52,582 nt of DNA from an uncultured Opitutia bacterium (GTDB lineage: Bacteria > Verrucomicrobiota > Verrucomicrobiia > Opitutales > Opitutaceae). A program made the translations under genes and the position numbers. Shown in pieces: positions 33,791 through 42,524 of the stretch; the stretch's first letter is position 1; each line of letters begins with the position of its first letter. Below the pieces are notes generated by a model. That model saw nothing but the letters and a program-made list of their open reading frames with translations, had not been told where the DNA came from and did no database searches. The DNA lies in contig CAIQQB010000131.1 of the NCBI GenBank assembly GCA_903873805.1, positions 1 through 52,582 on the forward strand, read 5' to 3'.

Positions 33791-34141
33791 ATGACCGTAC
33801 TTGATCAATTGGCGCTCGAGGTTTCCGGCAGTGGCCGGCCCTTTCGCTTCGTGCTCACCCAGCAGGGCGCCGATGCGACCCAACCCAAGGTTGTCGCCCA
33901 AGGCGTGGGCCTGCCCCCGGCCGGCGACCCTTTCCGTAGCGAGGAGCTCGTCATTCCCTGGCCGAATCCGGAACCTGCGGCGGGTGACCGGTTGGTCTAT
34001 ACCGTGACAAACACCGATGGTCAGCAGGTCGTGCAGGTGATGAATGTCACCGGTCCGCGCGAGATCGTGCTCATCAAGGCGTCGCCGTCGACGCCGGCGT
34101 CCGACAGCGGCCCGGCCAATCCCGCCGCTGCTGCGCCCTGA
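33791..34141 (+). CDS. Small protein of unknown function
   Basis: A 116-residue protein from the ATG at 33791; an in-frame GTG-type extension to 33734 is possible but reads as spacer. It has a beta-rich body (FRFVLTQQGADATQPKVVAQGVGL, YTVTNTDGQQVVQVMNVTGPREIVLI) and a Ser/Pro/Ala tail. There is no signal peptide or membrane helix. It follows the unknown exported gene in the same direction and no family is recognised. Confidence 0.55.
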   Translation: MTVLDQLALEVSGSGRPFRFVLTQQGADATQPKVVAQGVGLPPAGDPFRSEELVIPWPNPEPAAGDRLVYTVTNTDGQQVVQVMNVTGPREIVLIKASPSTPASDSGPANPAAAAP

Positions 34142-34431
34142 AGCGGGGGTTGTCAGCCAGTTTGGAATACGGGTGGAAACAGGATCCATCCCACTTTCTT
34201 TCCGCCGGCTGGGAGGTTTTCGCATGAACACTCGCAAGCGGTTGCCCTCACCCCGCGTTTGTGATGCCGGTCAAAACCGGGGCGGGGGCGCCCCGGCTCC
34301 ATTTTTTAAAAGCGGGGTGAGGCCGCCCACATTTCCAGGCCCGCCCCGTTCGGTGACAATTGGGTGACGCCGGCGGGCGGCGCAAACTCAGGCTCGGCAA
34401 GCCCGGGGAAACCCGTCACGCTGGCCGGCCT
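34142..34431. other. Intergenic mosaic of repeat fragments
   Basis: About 290 bp without a gene. It carries a family C half-copy (GCCCTCACCCCGC, about 34244), a family B palindrome (ACCGGGGCGGGGGCGCCCCGG, about 34277), and a second, inverted family C half-copy (GCGGGGTGAGGCCGCCC, about 34313). It looks like an old C-type inverted pair into which a B-type unit was inserted. Confidence 0.6.
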
Positions 34432-35553
34432 ATGCCCAAAAAATCCCGCGGCACCATCGGCATCCTCACGGCGGGCGGCGACTGCCCCGGCCTCAACGCC
34501 GTCATCCGCGGCGTCGCCAAGGCCGCGATGCACTACGGCATCCGCGTGCTCGGCTTTCAGGATGGCTTCCGCGGGCTGGTCGAAAACCGCGCCATCGAGC
34601 TCGATAACCGGCTCGTCAGCGGCATCCTCACCCAGGGCGGCACTTTCCTCGGCAGCAGCCGCGACAAGCCCCACAAGATGCCGGTCGGCGGGCGCATCAT
34701 GGACCTGACGAGTGTCGCCGTGCGCAACTACCGCCGGCGCAAGCTCGACTGCCTGGTGTGTCTCGGCGGCAACGGCACGCAGAAAAACGCCTTCCGCCTT
34801 CACGAACGCGGCGGCATCGACGTGCTCACGCTCCCGAAGACCATCGACAACGACGTGGCCGAGACCGACATCACGTTCGGCTTTGACTCGGCGATGGCGA
34901 TCGCGACGGAGGCGATTGACCGGCTGCACACCACGGCGACGAGCCACCACCGCATCATCGTCTGCGAGATCATGGGTCACGATGCCGGCTGGCTCTGCCT
35001 GGGCGCCGGCATTGCGGGCGGGGCAGATATCATTCTGATTCCTGAAATCCCCTACGACCTGGAGGCGGTGGTGCGCACGCTCACGCTCCGGCGGAAGAGC
35101 GGGAAACGTTTTTCCCTCGTGGCGGTGGCCGAAGGCATCATCTCCAAGGAGGAAGCCGACGCCCGGGCGCGCGGGGGTAAAAAGAGGAAACCAGCGGCGA
35201 CGGCCGTGACTCAGCAGTCGCCCGAAGGGGTGCACCTGGTGCACGAATCAGTGGCGAGCCGGCTGGCCCGCCAGATCCAGCAGCGTACGGGCGTCGAGGC
35301 CCGTGTGACCTCGCTCGGGCATGTGCAGCGCGGGGGACCGCCGACGCCGTTTGACCGGCTGCTCTGCACGCGGCTCGGCACCAAGGCCGGCGAACTCCTG
35401 GCGCAGGGCCACTACAACATCATGGTCGGCGTGAAGGGCACCGAATGCGTGCCGGTACCGCTGGAAAACGTGGCCGGCCTCAAGCGCACCGTTCCCCTCG
35501 ACCACCCCTGGCTCAAGACCGCCCGCCTCGTCGAAACCTGCCTCGGGGACTGA
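34432..35553 (+). CDS. 6-phosphofructokinase, GGNG-type
   Basis: Phosphorylates fructose 6-phosphate. Of 373 residues, the donor loop TAGGDCPGLN is at 13-22, the GGNGTQ motif at 112-117, PKTIDND at 135-141, MGHDAGW near 181 and GHVQRGGPP..FDR near 300. In ATP-type enzymes the second motif is GGDGS and in PPi-type GGDD; here Asn replaces the first Asp. Such sequences fall among the mixed-substrate group, so the phosphate donor cannot be told from sequence. A Lys/Arg-rich insert (ARGGKKRKPAATAV) precedes the last domain. The ATG at 34432 follows GCCGGCCT. Confidence 0.9.
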   Translation: MPKKSRGTIGILTAGGDCPGLNAVIRGVAKAAMHYGIRVLGFQDGFRGLVENRAIELDNRLVSGILTQGGTFLGSSRDKPHKMPVGGRIMDLTSVAVRNYRRRKLDCLVCLGGNGTQKNAFRLHERGGIDVLTLPKTIDNDVAETDITFGFDSAMAIATEAIDRLHTTATSHHRIIVCEIMGHDAGWLCLGAGIAGGADIILIPEIPYDLEAVVRTLTLRRKSGKRFSLVAVAEGIISKEEADARARGGKKRKPAATAVTQQSPEGVHLVHESVASRLARQIQQRTGVEARVTSLGHVQRGGPPTPFDRLLCTRLGTKAGELLAQGHYNIMVGVKGTECVPVPLENVAGLKRTVPLDHPWLKTARLVETCLGD

Positions 35554-35818
35554 GTTTCGGCGGCTACAACAGTTGTTAACCACGAAACACACGAAAGCGG
35601 ATGATTTGCCTGACTTGGATGGCTGTGTTTCTTTGTTGGCCTCTGGTCTTGACCGTGGCTCGTATGCCCAGCGCAACACACCCTCCGGACTTATGGTCGG
35701 CATCCCGCTTTCGGGTATTTGGATGTATCGTAGCGTAGAGCCGGAGTGACTCCCGCGATTTGACAGTGGGGGCGAAGATCGCATAGAGGAAGGGGTTGGT
35801 TGCCCGAAGTATTTCCCC
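35554..35818. other. Intergenic, AT-richer, with a CGAAACACACGAAA repeat
   Basis: About 265 bp. It begins with TTAACCACGAAACACACGAAAG (about 35576), a word that resembles the edges of GxxExxY-type cassettes. The rest shows no reading frame of that family. It may be a remnant. No promoter was identified. Confidence 0.4.
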
Positions 35819-36661
35819 ATGAAACTCCAAACTTTTGCCTGTGTCGCCGCCGCGCTGCTGGCGGCGCTTCCGGCCTCCGCCCAGGACTGGGCCAAGGCCC
35901 GTGTCGACAAATCGCCCCGCCACCTCGAATGGGTCAACGTCAAGCACGACAGCCGCGAGGTCGGCTGCTACGTCGGTTACCCCGAGATCAAGGACAAGGC
36001 CACGGTCGTCCTCGTCATCCACGAAATCTATGGCCACTCCGACTGGGTGCGGGCCATGGTGGATGAGCTCGCGGGCGCCGGTTACATCGCCATCGCCCCC
36101 GACCTCCTCTGGGGCGCCGGGCCGAAGGGCGGCGGGACCACCGAGCTGACGAGCACCGAGATCGGCCAGAAGATCAGCGTGCTGCCGGCCGACCAGATCA
36201 CGGCCGACCTGAAGGCAGCGCTCGACTACGCCCTCAAGCTGCCGGCGAGCAATGGCAAGGCGGTGGTGGCGGGATTCTGCTGGGGCGGCACGCAGTCGTT
36301 CCGCTTCGCGTCCAACAGCAAGGACGTGAAGGCGGCGTTCGTGTTTTACGGCTCCGGTCCGCCGGCCGACGCCATCGCGCGGATCACGGTGCCGGTGTAC
36401 GGTTTTTATGCCGAGAACGATTCCCGGATTGGCGCGACGATTGAAGCCACCACCGGGCTGATGAAGACGGCCGGCAAGACCTACGAGCCGGTGACCTACG
36501 CCGGGGCCGGTCACGGCTTCATGCGTGCGGGCGAGGATCCGGCCGGCAGCGCGGCCAACAAGAAAGCCCGGGACGACGCCTGGAAACGCTGGATGGACCT
36601 GCTGGGCAAGATCTCCGCGGCCCCCGCCACTCCGGCCGCCGACAAAATATCCGCAAAGTAG
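35819..36661 (+). CDS. Dienelactone hydrolase family protein
   Basis: An exported alpha/beta hydrolase of 280 residues. The signal peptide is MKLQTFACVAAALLAALPASAQ. The catalytic triad of dienelactone hydrolases is visible: Cys in AGFCWGGTQ (about 155-163), Asp in YAENDSRIG (about 203) and His in GAGHGFMR (about 236). VIHEIYGHSDWVR is the oxyanion/Glu strand. The substrate is unknown. The ATG follows ATTTCCCC with no Shine-Dalgarno. The molybdenum hydroxylase genes follow 80 bp downstream and might share a pathway. Confidence 0.9.
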   Translation: MKLQTFACVAAALLAALPASAQDWAKARVDKSPRHLEWVNVKHDSREVGCYVGYPEIKDKATVVLVIHEIYGHSDWVRAMVDELAGAGYIAIAPDLLWGAGPKGGGTTELTSTEIGQKISVLPADQITADLKAALDYALKLPASNGKAVVAGFCWGGTQSFRFASNSKDVKAAFVFYGSGPPADAIARITVPVYGFYAENDSRIGATIEATTGLMKTAGKTYEPVTYAGAGHGFMRAGEDPAGSAANKKARDDAWKRWMDLLGKISAAPATPAADKISAK

Positions 36662-36741
36662 CTCCTCCCGGTTGCGGCGAGCGCCAAGCGAACCGACCGT
36701 CCTTCCTCTGCTTTCTGGCCTCTGACTTCATTTCTCCTCCC

Positions 36742-37221
36742 ATGCCCGCCGTCACCGAGCTAAACGTCAACGGCACCCGCCGCACCCTCAACGCCGACAG
36801 CGACCGGCCGCTGCTCAGCGTACTGCGCGACGACCTCGACCTGACGGGCACGAAGTTCGGCTGCGGCGAAGGCCAGTGCGGCGCCTGCACAGTCCTGGTG
36901 GACGGTGTGCCGATTCGCTCCTGTCTCACGCCCGTCGGCGCCATCGGCCCGCAGAAGATCACGACCATTGAGGGCCTCGAAAAGGACGGCCGCCTACATC
37001 CGTTGCAGGAGGCGTTTCTCGAGGCCGGGGCGATGCAATGCGCCTACTGCACCTCCGGCATGATCATGAGCGGCTCCGCCCTGCTGGCGAAGAATCCGCA
37101 TCCGACCGACGAGGAGATTATCGGCTTCATGGACGGCAACATCTGCCGCTGCGGCACCTACCCCCGCATTCTCGCCGCCATCAAACGCGCCGCCACTGCG
37201 ATCCAGGGAGGTGCGAAATGA
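36742..37221 (+). CDS. 2Fe-2S subunit of a molybdenum hydroxylase
   Basis: A small iron-sulfur electron-transfer subunit, 159 residues, like the isoquinoline 1-oxidoreductase alpha subunit. Two 2Fe-2S clusters are held by Cys41, 46, 49 and 61 (plant ferredoxin-type) and Cys100, 103, 135 and 137 (helical domain). All eight are present. There is no signal peptide, so export would depend on the partner subunit. The stop overlaps the partner's ATG (ATGA). The ATG follows TTTCTCCTCCC. Confidence 0.95.
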   Translation: MPAVTELNVNGTRRTLNADSDRPLLSVLRDDLDLTGTKFGCGEGQCGACTVLVDGVPIRSCLTPVGAIGPQKITTIEGLEKDGRLHPLQEAFLEAGAMQCAYCTSGMIMSGSALLAKNPHPTDEEIIGFMDGNICRCGTYPRILAAIKRAATAIQGGAK

Positions 37222-39398
37222 AGACCACGGCGCCGGAGTCCGACCCGCTTTTCCCGGAGCAATACGAGCTCCACGCGGCGCCCGCTTATCGTTTTGCCGC
37301 CATGCCGGGACGGCTGGATCGGCGTGCTTTCATCAAGAAACTTGGCGGCGGCCTGGTGGTCCTCTCTTTCGCCGGCCGGGTTTGGGCGCAGGGGGAATCG
37401 GGCGCCCCGGCGGCACCCGCGGGTCAGCGCCGCGGGGGCGCGGGCGCGCGGGGCGGCCGGGGGGGCAGCCAGCCGCAGAATCTCGACGCCTGGGTGCATA
37501 TCGGCGCCGATGGCACCGTGACGTTTTTCACCGGTAAGACCGAGGTCGGCCAGAACATCCGGACTTCGCTCACCCAAGCGGTCGCCGAGGAGCTGGCCGC
37601 GCCGCTCGCGAGCATCCGCATGATGATGGCCGACACCGACCTTACGCCGTTTGACCAGGGGACGTTTGGCAGCCTGACCACGCCGCAGATGGCCCCGGTG
37701 CTCCGCCGGGCCGCGGCCACTGCCCGCGAGGCGCTGCTCGACCTGGCCGCCACCCAACTGGCGGTGGACCGCACCACTCTCACCGCCGCCGACGGAAAAA
37801 TCATGCATGCGGCATCCAGCCGCAGCCTCGGTTTCGGCGAGCTCACCAGGGGCCAGCAACTCGTCCGCACCATCGCCGCGGACACGCCGCTCAAGCCCGC
37901 CAGCGCATGGAAAATCGCCGGCACCTCCGTTCCGAAGGTGGATGGCCGCGACTTTGTCACCGGCCGGCACCGTTACGCCTCGGACATCGTGCGGCCGGAT
38001 ATGGTCTTTGGCCGCGTGCTGCGGCCGGCGGCCTACAGCGCGACGCTGGCGTCCCTCGACGCGTCCGCCGCCGAGGCGATGCCCGGCGTGAAGGTGGTGC
38101 ATGACGGCGAATTCGTGGGTGTCACGGCGCCGACCTCATTCGCGGCGACCCAGGCGCTTGCCGCGCTGCGCGCCGAGTGGAAGACTACGCCGCAGATTTC
38201 CGAACGCGAGCTCTTCACCCAGTTGCGGGGCGGGGCGCCCGCTCCCGAGGCGGGACTGACGACGGCGGGCGACGGCAGCCTCACGTTGCAGCAGACCTAC
38301 ACCGTCGCCTATATCGCGCACGCGCCGCTGGAGCCCCGCGCGGCGGTGGCCGAGTGGTTGGACGGCAAGCTCACGGTGTGGACTGGTACGCAGCGGCCGT
38401 TTGGCGTGCGCGACGAGCTGGTGCAGGCGTTCGGCCTGACGCCGGACCGTGTGCGGGTGATCGTGCCGGACACCGGTTCGGGCTACGGCGGCAAGCACAC
38501 CGGGCAGGCGGCGATTGAGGCGGCCAAGCTCGCCCAGGCCGCGGGCAAGCCGGTCAAGTTCGTCTGGACCCGCGAGGATGAGTTCACCTGGGCCTATTTC
38601 CGGCCGGCGGGCGTGATCGACGTCGCCAGCGGCGTCCGCGCCGACGGCACCCTGACGGCCTGGGGTTTTGACAACTACAATTCCGGCAACGCCGGCATCG
38701 CCGGGCCCTATGTGATTCCCGGGAAACGCGAGCAGTTCCACCAGACGCATTCGCCGTTGCCCCAGGGCTCCTACCGCTCGCTGGCGGCGGCGGCCAACCA
38801 CTTTGCCCGCGAGACGCACATCGATGAGCTGGCCCGCGCGCTCAAGCTCGACCCGCTGGAGTTCCGCCGGAAGAACTGCGCCGACGAGCGGCTGCACGCC
38901 GTGGTCGACGCGGCGGCGACGGCCTTCGGCTGGGGAGCAGCCAAGCCGGCGGGCCACGGCCACGGGGTGGCGGTGGGCATCGACAAGGGCGGCTATGTGG
39001 CGACTTTCGCCGAAGTGGCGGTGGACCCCGCCAGCGGCCGGGTGACGGTGCTGCGGGCGGTCCAGGGCTTCGACTGCGGGGCCGTTGTGAACCCGGAGCA
39101 CCTCAAAAACCAGAACGAAGGCGCGATGGTGCAGGGGTTGGGTGCGGCACTCTTTGAGGCCATCCATTTTGAAAACGGCCGGATCCGGAACCCGCATTTC
39201 GCGAGCTACCGGGTGCCGCGTTTTGGCGATACACCCAAGGTCGAGGTGATCCTGATGGACCGCAAGGACCTGCCCTCGGCGGGGGCCGGCGAGACGGGGA
39301 TTGTCGGCATCGCCCCGGCGGTCGGGAACGCGATTTGCGATGCGACCGGTGTGCGCCTCCGCGCGTTGCCCCTCGTGCCGAACGGGCTGAAGGGGTGA
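37218..39398 (+). CDS. Molybdopterin-binding subunit of a xanthine dehydrogenase-family enzyme
   Basis: A 726-residue catalytic subunit like isoquinoline 1-oxidoreductase beta subunit. It has a twin-arginine signal (DRRAFIKKLGGGLVVLSFAG, about 35-54) after an unusual 34-residue N-extension. A Gly/Arg-rich low-complexity linker (about 70-88) follows. Molybdenum-cofactor segments are seen: TGKTEVGQNIRTSL, GSGYGGKHTGQAAIEAA, PQGSYRSLAAAANHF, VQGFDCGAVVNPEH and the catalytic Glu in GAGETGIVGIAPAVGNAI. It pairs with the upstream 2Fe-2S subunit; a cytochrome subunit is not present. The substrate is an aldehyde or N-heterocycle of unknown identity. Confidence 0.92.
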   Translation: MKTTAPESDPLFPEQYELHAAPAYRFAAMPGRLDRRAFIKKLGGGLVVLSFAGRVWAQGESGAPAAPAGQRRGGAGARGGRGGSQPQNLDAWVHIGADGTVTFFTGKTEVGQNIRTSLTQAVAEELAAPLASIRMMMADTDLTPFDQGTFGSLTTPQMAPVLRRAAATAREALLDLAATQLAVDRTTLTAADGKIMHAASSRSLGFGELTRGQQLVRTIAADTPLKPASAWKIAGTSVPKVDGRDFVTGRHRYASDIVRPDMVFGRVLRPAAYSATLASLDASAAEAMPGVKVVHDGEFVGVTAPTSFAATQALAALRAEWKTTPQISERELFTQLRGGAPAPEAGLTTAGDGSLTLQQTYTVAYIAHAPLEPRAAVAEWLDGKLTVWTGTQRPFGVRDELVQAFGLTPDRVRVIVPDTGSGYGGKHTGQAAIEAAKLAQAAGKPVKFVWTREDEFTWAYFRPAGVIDVASGVRADGTLTAWGFDNYNSGNAGIAGPYVIPGKREQFHQTHSPLPQGSYRSLAAAANHFARETHIDELARALKLDPLEFRRKNCADERLHAVVDAAATAFGWGAAKPAGHGHGVAVGIDKGGYVATFAEVAVDPASGRVTVLRAVQGFDCGAVVNPEHLKNQNEGAMVQGLGAALFEAIHFENGRIRNPHFASYRVPRFGDTPKVEVILMDRKDLPSAGAGETGIVGIAPAVGNAICDATGVRLRALPLVPNGLKG

Positions 39399-39441
39399 GA
39401 AGCGAGGGGCGCATCAAGCCGGCGCCGCGACCTTTCGAACC

Positions 39442-39463
39442 AGCGCGTTGAGGTCAACGCGCT
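39442..39463. repeat. Family A palindrome (REP-like)
   Basis: AGCGCGTTG-AGGT-CAACGCGCT, a perfect 9-bp stem with a 4-nt loop. It is a single copy between convergent genes. It is related to 2789-2854 and 43640-43702. Confidence 0.85.
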
Positions 39464-39481
39464 CTATCTGCCGACCACCGC

Positions 39482-39775
39482 CTACGAATGCTTGCCGTTG
39501 ACCGGGATGCTCACCGGGGCCATCGGCGGGTTGGAGCCGTTGGCCGGGGGTTGGGCCCGGCGGGCGGCGCGCCAGCTTTCGCGGTGCTTGCGGATCCAGT
39601 CCAGCAGGGCGCGCTCAAAGCCGATGTCATACCCCAGGCGTTCCGATTCAATCCACTTGTGCTTCAGGATCTCCTCCCGCTCGGCCAGGAACTCCTGGTA
39701 GAGGCTCGACTGCTTCACGAAATCTCGCGAAGCGGTTTCGTGCTCGGAGCGGGGGGCGGAAGACATGAGGGCCAT
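39482..39775 (-). CDS. Small conserved-looking protein of unknown function
   Basis: A 97-residue protein with a charged helical core: SLYQEFLAEREEILKHKWIESERLGYDIGFERALLDWIRKHRESWR. Acidic/basic alternation and regularly placed aromatic residues suggest a real fold, and the core reads like a family common in Proteobacteria. The C-terminal 25 residues are Pro/Asn-rich. Start 39775 or 39766. There is no membrane segment. It is isolated between the molybdenum hydroxylase and mrp genes. Confidence 0.7.
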   Translation of the reverse strand: MALMSSAPRSEHETASRDFVKQSSLYQEFLAEREEILKHKWIESERLGYDIGFERALLDWIRKHRESWRAARRAQPPANGSNPPMAPVSIPVNGKHS

Positions 39776-40000
39776 GTGGAATCGGGAATGAGCCGGGTGA
39801 ATGCGAGCTGGCTACCGGACTAACTTCGTCGCAACCACTAAGCGCCGGGAACTTCGCGTCTCCCGGAGAGTCCAACAGGACATGGGGGTCGCATGGACAG
39901 GAAGCGGTCGAGGCCGGCGAGTGGGCGGGGCGATGATGACCTCTTCGTTCGTTAACTCCATGTGTTGGGTGGGGGAAATGTAGACTCTGTTTGGACGCTG

Positions 40001-41101
40001 TCAATGCCTGTGCGCAACCCCATCCGGAGGGGCTTTCTGCTCCAGCCGGAGGAGGAGGGTTTGGGCAATGCTGCGGAAAGTGGCACCCGCCAGGCTGTTG
40101 GGAGCCGTGACGACGACGGGCTCGCCGGCATCGCCCCCGGCGCGAATTTCGGGGATGAGCGGAACCTGGCCCAGAAACGCGGTGCCGAGGGAGGCCGCGG
40201 TCTTTTCGCCGCCCCCGGAGCCGAAGAGCGCGTGCCGCTGGCCGGCGGGATCGATGAAGTAGCTCATGTTTTCCGCCACGCCGAGGATCGGCACGTTGAC
40301 CTTTTGGAACATGAGTCCGCCCTTGCGCGCAATGTTGGTCGCGGCGAGCTGCGGGGTGGTGACAATCACGGCGCCGTCAAGCGGGAGCGTCTGGACGAGC
40401 GAGAGCTGCGCGTCGCCGGTGCCGGGCGGCAGGTCGACCAGCAGCACGTCGAGCTCACCCCAGTCGACGTTTTGGACGAACTGCTGGATGGTTTTCATGA
40501 TCATCGGGCCGCGCCAGACGACCGGCGTGTTGTCGTCCACCAGGAAGCCCATGCTCATGACCTTGACGCCGTGCTTTTCGATCGGCTGGAGCCGGTCGCC
40601 CTCGACCTGGGGGCGTTCGCCGCCGAGGCCGATCATGAGCGGCACACTCGGGCCGTAGATGTCGCAGTCCATCAGGCCGACGCGCCCGGGGCGGCCCCGG
40701 CCGGTGAGGACCTGGGCGAGGGCGCAGGCGAGATTGACGGCGAACGTGCTCTTGCCGACTCCGCCCTTGCCGGAGGCGATGGCAACGGCGTGGAGGATGG
40801 ATTTCGGCGCGGCGTCGTTGCCAGCCTGGTTGCCGGCGCCGGGAGTTGCCGGCGCGCGCACGGGCTGCACGGCGATGTCGATGAGGGTGTCCTTCACGCC
40901 GGGAATGGCGCGCAGACATTTTTCCACCTCCTGCTTGAGGTGCAGCGGGATCTTGGGGTCCGACGTGGTGAGGGCGAGGCTGACCTTGGCGGTGCCGTCC
41001 ACGAGGGCCGCCGCGCGGACGATCCCGAACGAGACGATGTCGCGGCTAAAGCCGGGATACTTCACCTGCTTGAGGGCTTCCTGGATGGAGTCGGTGCTCA
41101 C
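40001..41101 (-). CDS. mrp: Mrp/ApbC-type iron-sulfur carrier ATPase, CxxC missing
   Basis: A P-loop ATPase that carries or inserts Fe-S clusters, 366 residues. An N-terminal DUF59/MIP18 domain (about 5-85) is followed by the deviant Walker A (SGKGGVGKST, 110-119) and MDCDIYGPSVPLMIG, PVVWRGPM, DLPPGTGDAQLSL and VAENMSYF. After that motif most Mrp proteins carry C-x-x-C; here the residues are IDPAGQRH, with no Cys. Variants lacking it are known, and cluster binding here is therefore uncertain. The start is a GTG. It is divergent from the TolB-like gene with a 92-bp gap. Confidence 0.93.
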   Translation of the reverse strand: MSTDSIQEALKQVKYPGFSRDIVSFGIVRAAALVDGTAKVSLALTTSDPKIPLHLKQEVEKCLRAIPGVKDTLIDIAVQPVRAPATPGAGNQAGNDAAPKSILHAVAIASGKGGVGKSTFAVNLACALAQVLTGRGRPGRVGLMDCDIYGPSVPLMIGLGGERPQVEGDRLQPIEKHGVKVMSMGFLVDDNTPVVWRGPMIMKTIQQFVQNVDWGELDVLLVDLPPGTGDAQLSLVQTLPLDGAVIVTTPQLAATNIARKGGLMFQKVNVPILGVAENMSYFIDPAGQRHALFGSGGGEKTAASLGTAFLGQVPLIPEIRAGGDAGEPVVVTAPNSLAGATFRSIAQTLLLRLEQKAPPDGVAHRH

Positions 41102-41131
41102 GGGGAGAAAATTGTGGGGAACATGAATGGA

Positions 41132-41144
41132 TTAACGTTGTTAA
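41132..41144. promoter_or_regulatory. TTAAC-GTT-GTTAA dyad between divergent genes
   Basis: A perfect 5-3-5 palindrome in the 92-bp gap between mrp (minus) and the TolB-like gene (plus). It is AT-rich against a GC-rich background. It could be an operator or just part of an overlapping promoter. Confidence 0.3.
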
Positions 41145-41193
41145 CTTTGGGCGGCCTGTAAATACGAATGGCCAGGATCCGCTGACATTTACC

Positions 41194-42384
41194 ATGCACC
41201 GACTGCTGAAAACCTTCATCCTTTTCGCCGTCATGGCGATCGGATGCGCCCGCGCCGAGACCAACATCGGCCCCATCATCATTCCCGCCGGCGTGCTGCC
41301 GATTCCGATCACCGTGTCCGCCGGGAGTCCGGAGCTCACGGCGCTCGCCAACGTCGCGTTCAACAGCCACGGCCGCTATCGGACTGTCGCCAGCGGCGGG
41401 CAGTTTGACCTCCGTTTCACCGAGGCGGGGGCGGGGCAGATGCGGGTGGACGTCACCCGCGGCGGCACCCCGGTGCTGTCCCAGGTCGTCTCCGGCACCA
41501 GCCCACGCAATGCTCTGCTGCGCGCCGCTGACCTCGCGGTCAAGGCCACGTGCGGGCTGAACGGTTTTTTTGCCTCGCAGCTCGCCTGCATCGGCGAGAG
41601 CACCGGCAAGCCTGAGATCTACGTCAGCGACCTCTACTTCCGGGAGATCAAGAAGCTCACGAGCGACCGGGCCCAGGCGATGACGCCGCGCTGGTCTCCG
41701 GACGGATCGCGGATCATCTACACGAGCTATTTCCGGTCGGGTTTTCCGGACATCTTTGCCATCGACCTGGGGAGCATGCACCGCGACACGTTTGTGAGCT
41801 TCAAGGGCACCAACAGCGGCGCGCGTTTCAGCCCGGACGGCCGGCAGGTCGCCATGGTGCTCAGCGGCGAGGGCAACCCCGAAATCTACGTCAGCGATGC
41901 GCAGGGCCGGCACGTGGCGCGTCGCACCCACCTCGACACCGTGAAATCCTCGCCCTGCTGGTCGCCGGACGGCACCCGGCTGGTCTTTGCAATGGAACCC
42001 GGGCCTCAGCTCTACGTCATGCCGGCCGCGGGCGGGTCGCCCCAGCGCCTCGCCACCGGCGGGCTCAGCACCTATTGCGCGGAGCCGGACTGGAGCCGGG
42101 CGGACCCGGACAAAATCGTCTTCACGGTCCACACGGGCAAAACCTTCGCGGTGGCCGTCGCCGATCTGTCCGGTCGCACGCCGGCCAAGGTGGTGTCGAA
42201 GAATGTGCCGGGACTGGATGCGGTGGAGCCGACCTGGCTGGCGGACGGGCGCCACGTTGTGTGTACCTCGCGGTCGGCCGGCCTCCGGGTGCTTTACCTG
42301 CTCGACACCGAGAGCGGCAAGGCCACCCGCCTGAGCCCGCCCTCGCTGGGCGAGTGCTCGCAGGCGAGCGTGCGGGGTCCGTAA
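41194..42384 (+). CDS. TolB-like periplasmic beta-propeller
   Basis: A 396-residue exported protein. The signal peptide is MHRLLKTFILFAVMAIGCARA. An N-terminal domain (about 25-130) resembles the TolB alpha/beta domain. A WD/PD40 propeller follows with repeated W-S-P-D-G: TPRWSPDGSRIIYTSY, ARFSPDGRQVAMV, SPCWSPDGTRLVFAM, EPDWSRADPDKIVF. TolB works with Pal and TolA in outer-membrane integrity; tolA, tolQ, tolR and pal are not in this window. The C-terminus ends VRGP. Confidence 0.85.
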   Translation: MHRLLKTFILFAVMAIGCARAETNIGPIIIPAGVLPIPITVSAGSPELTALANVAFNSHGRYRTVASGGQFDLRFTEAGAGQMRVDVTRGGTPVLSQVVSGTSPRNALLRAADLAVKATCGLNGFFASQLACIGESTGKPEIYVSDLYFREIKKLTSDRAQAMTPRWSPDGSRIIYTSYFRSGFPDIFAIDLGSMHRDTFVSFKGTNSGARFSPDGRQVAMVLSGEGNPEIYVSDAQGRHVARRTHLDTVKSSPCWSPDGTRLVFAMEPGPQLYVMPAAGGSPQRLATGGLSTYCAEPDWSRADPDKIVFTVHTGKTFAVAVADLSGRTPAKVVSKNVPGLDAVEPTWLADGRHVVCTSRSAGLRVLYLLDTESGKATRLSPPSLGECSQASVRGP

Positions 42385-42524
42385 CGGTTTCCGCTTCACC
42401 CAAGCGGGCTGCGAAAGCAAGGGGGCCCGGCTCGGGAGAGCCGGGATCCGGACGTTTGCCACCCGATGGGATCGGGCTGGTGGACGAAAGTCTGCCGGCC
42501 TGGTCTCGCTCCGCGGGGCCCGGC

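Noticed and set aside
39776-40000. Possible short gene between the 97-residue protein and mrp
   Set aside because: Frames there are short, without a start preceded by a plausible signal and without any pattern of a folded protein.
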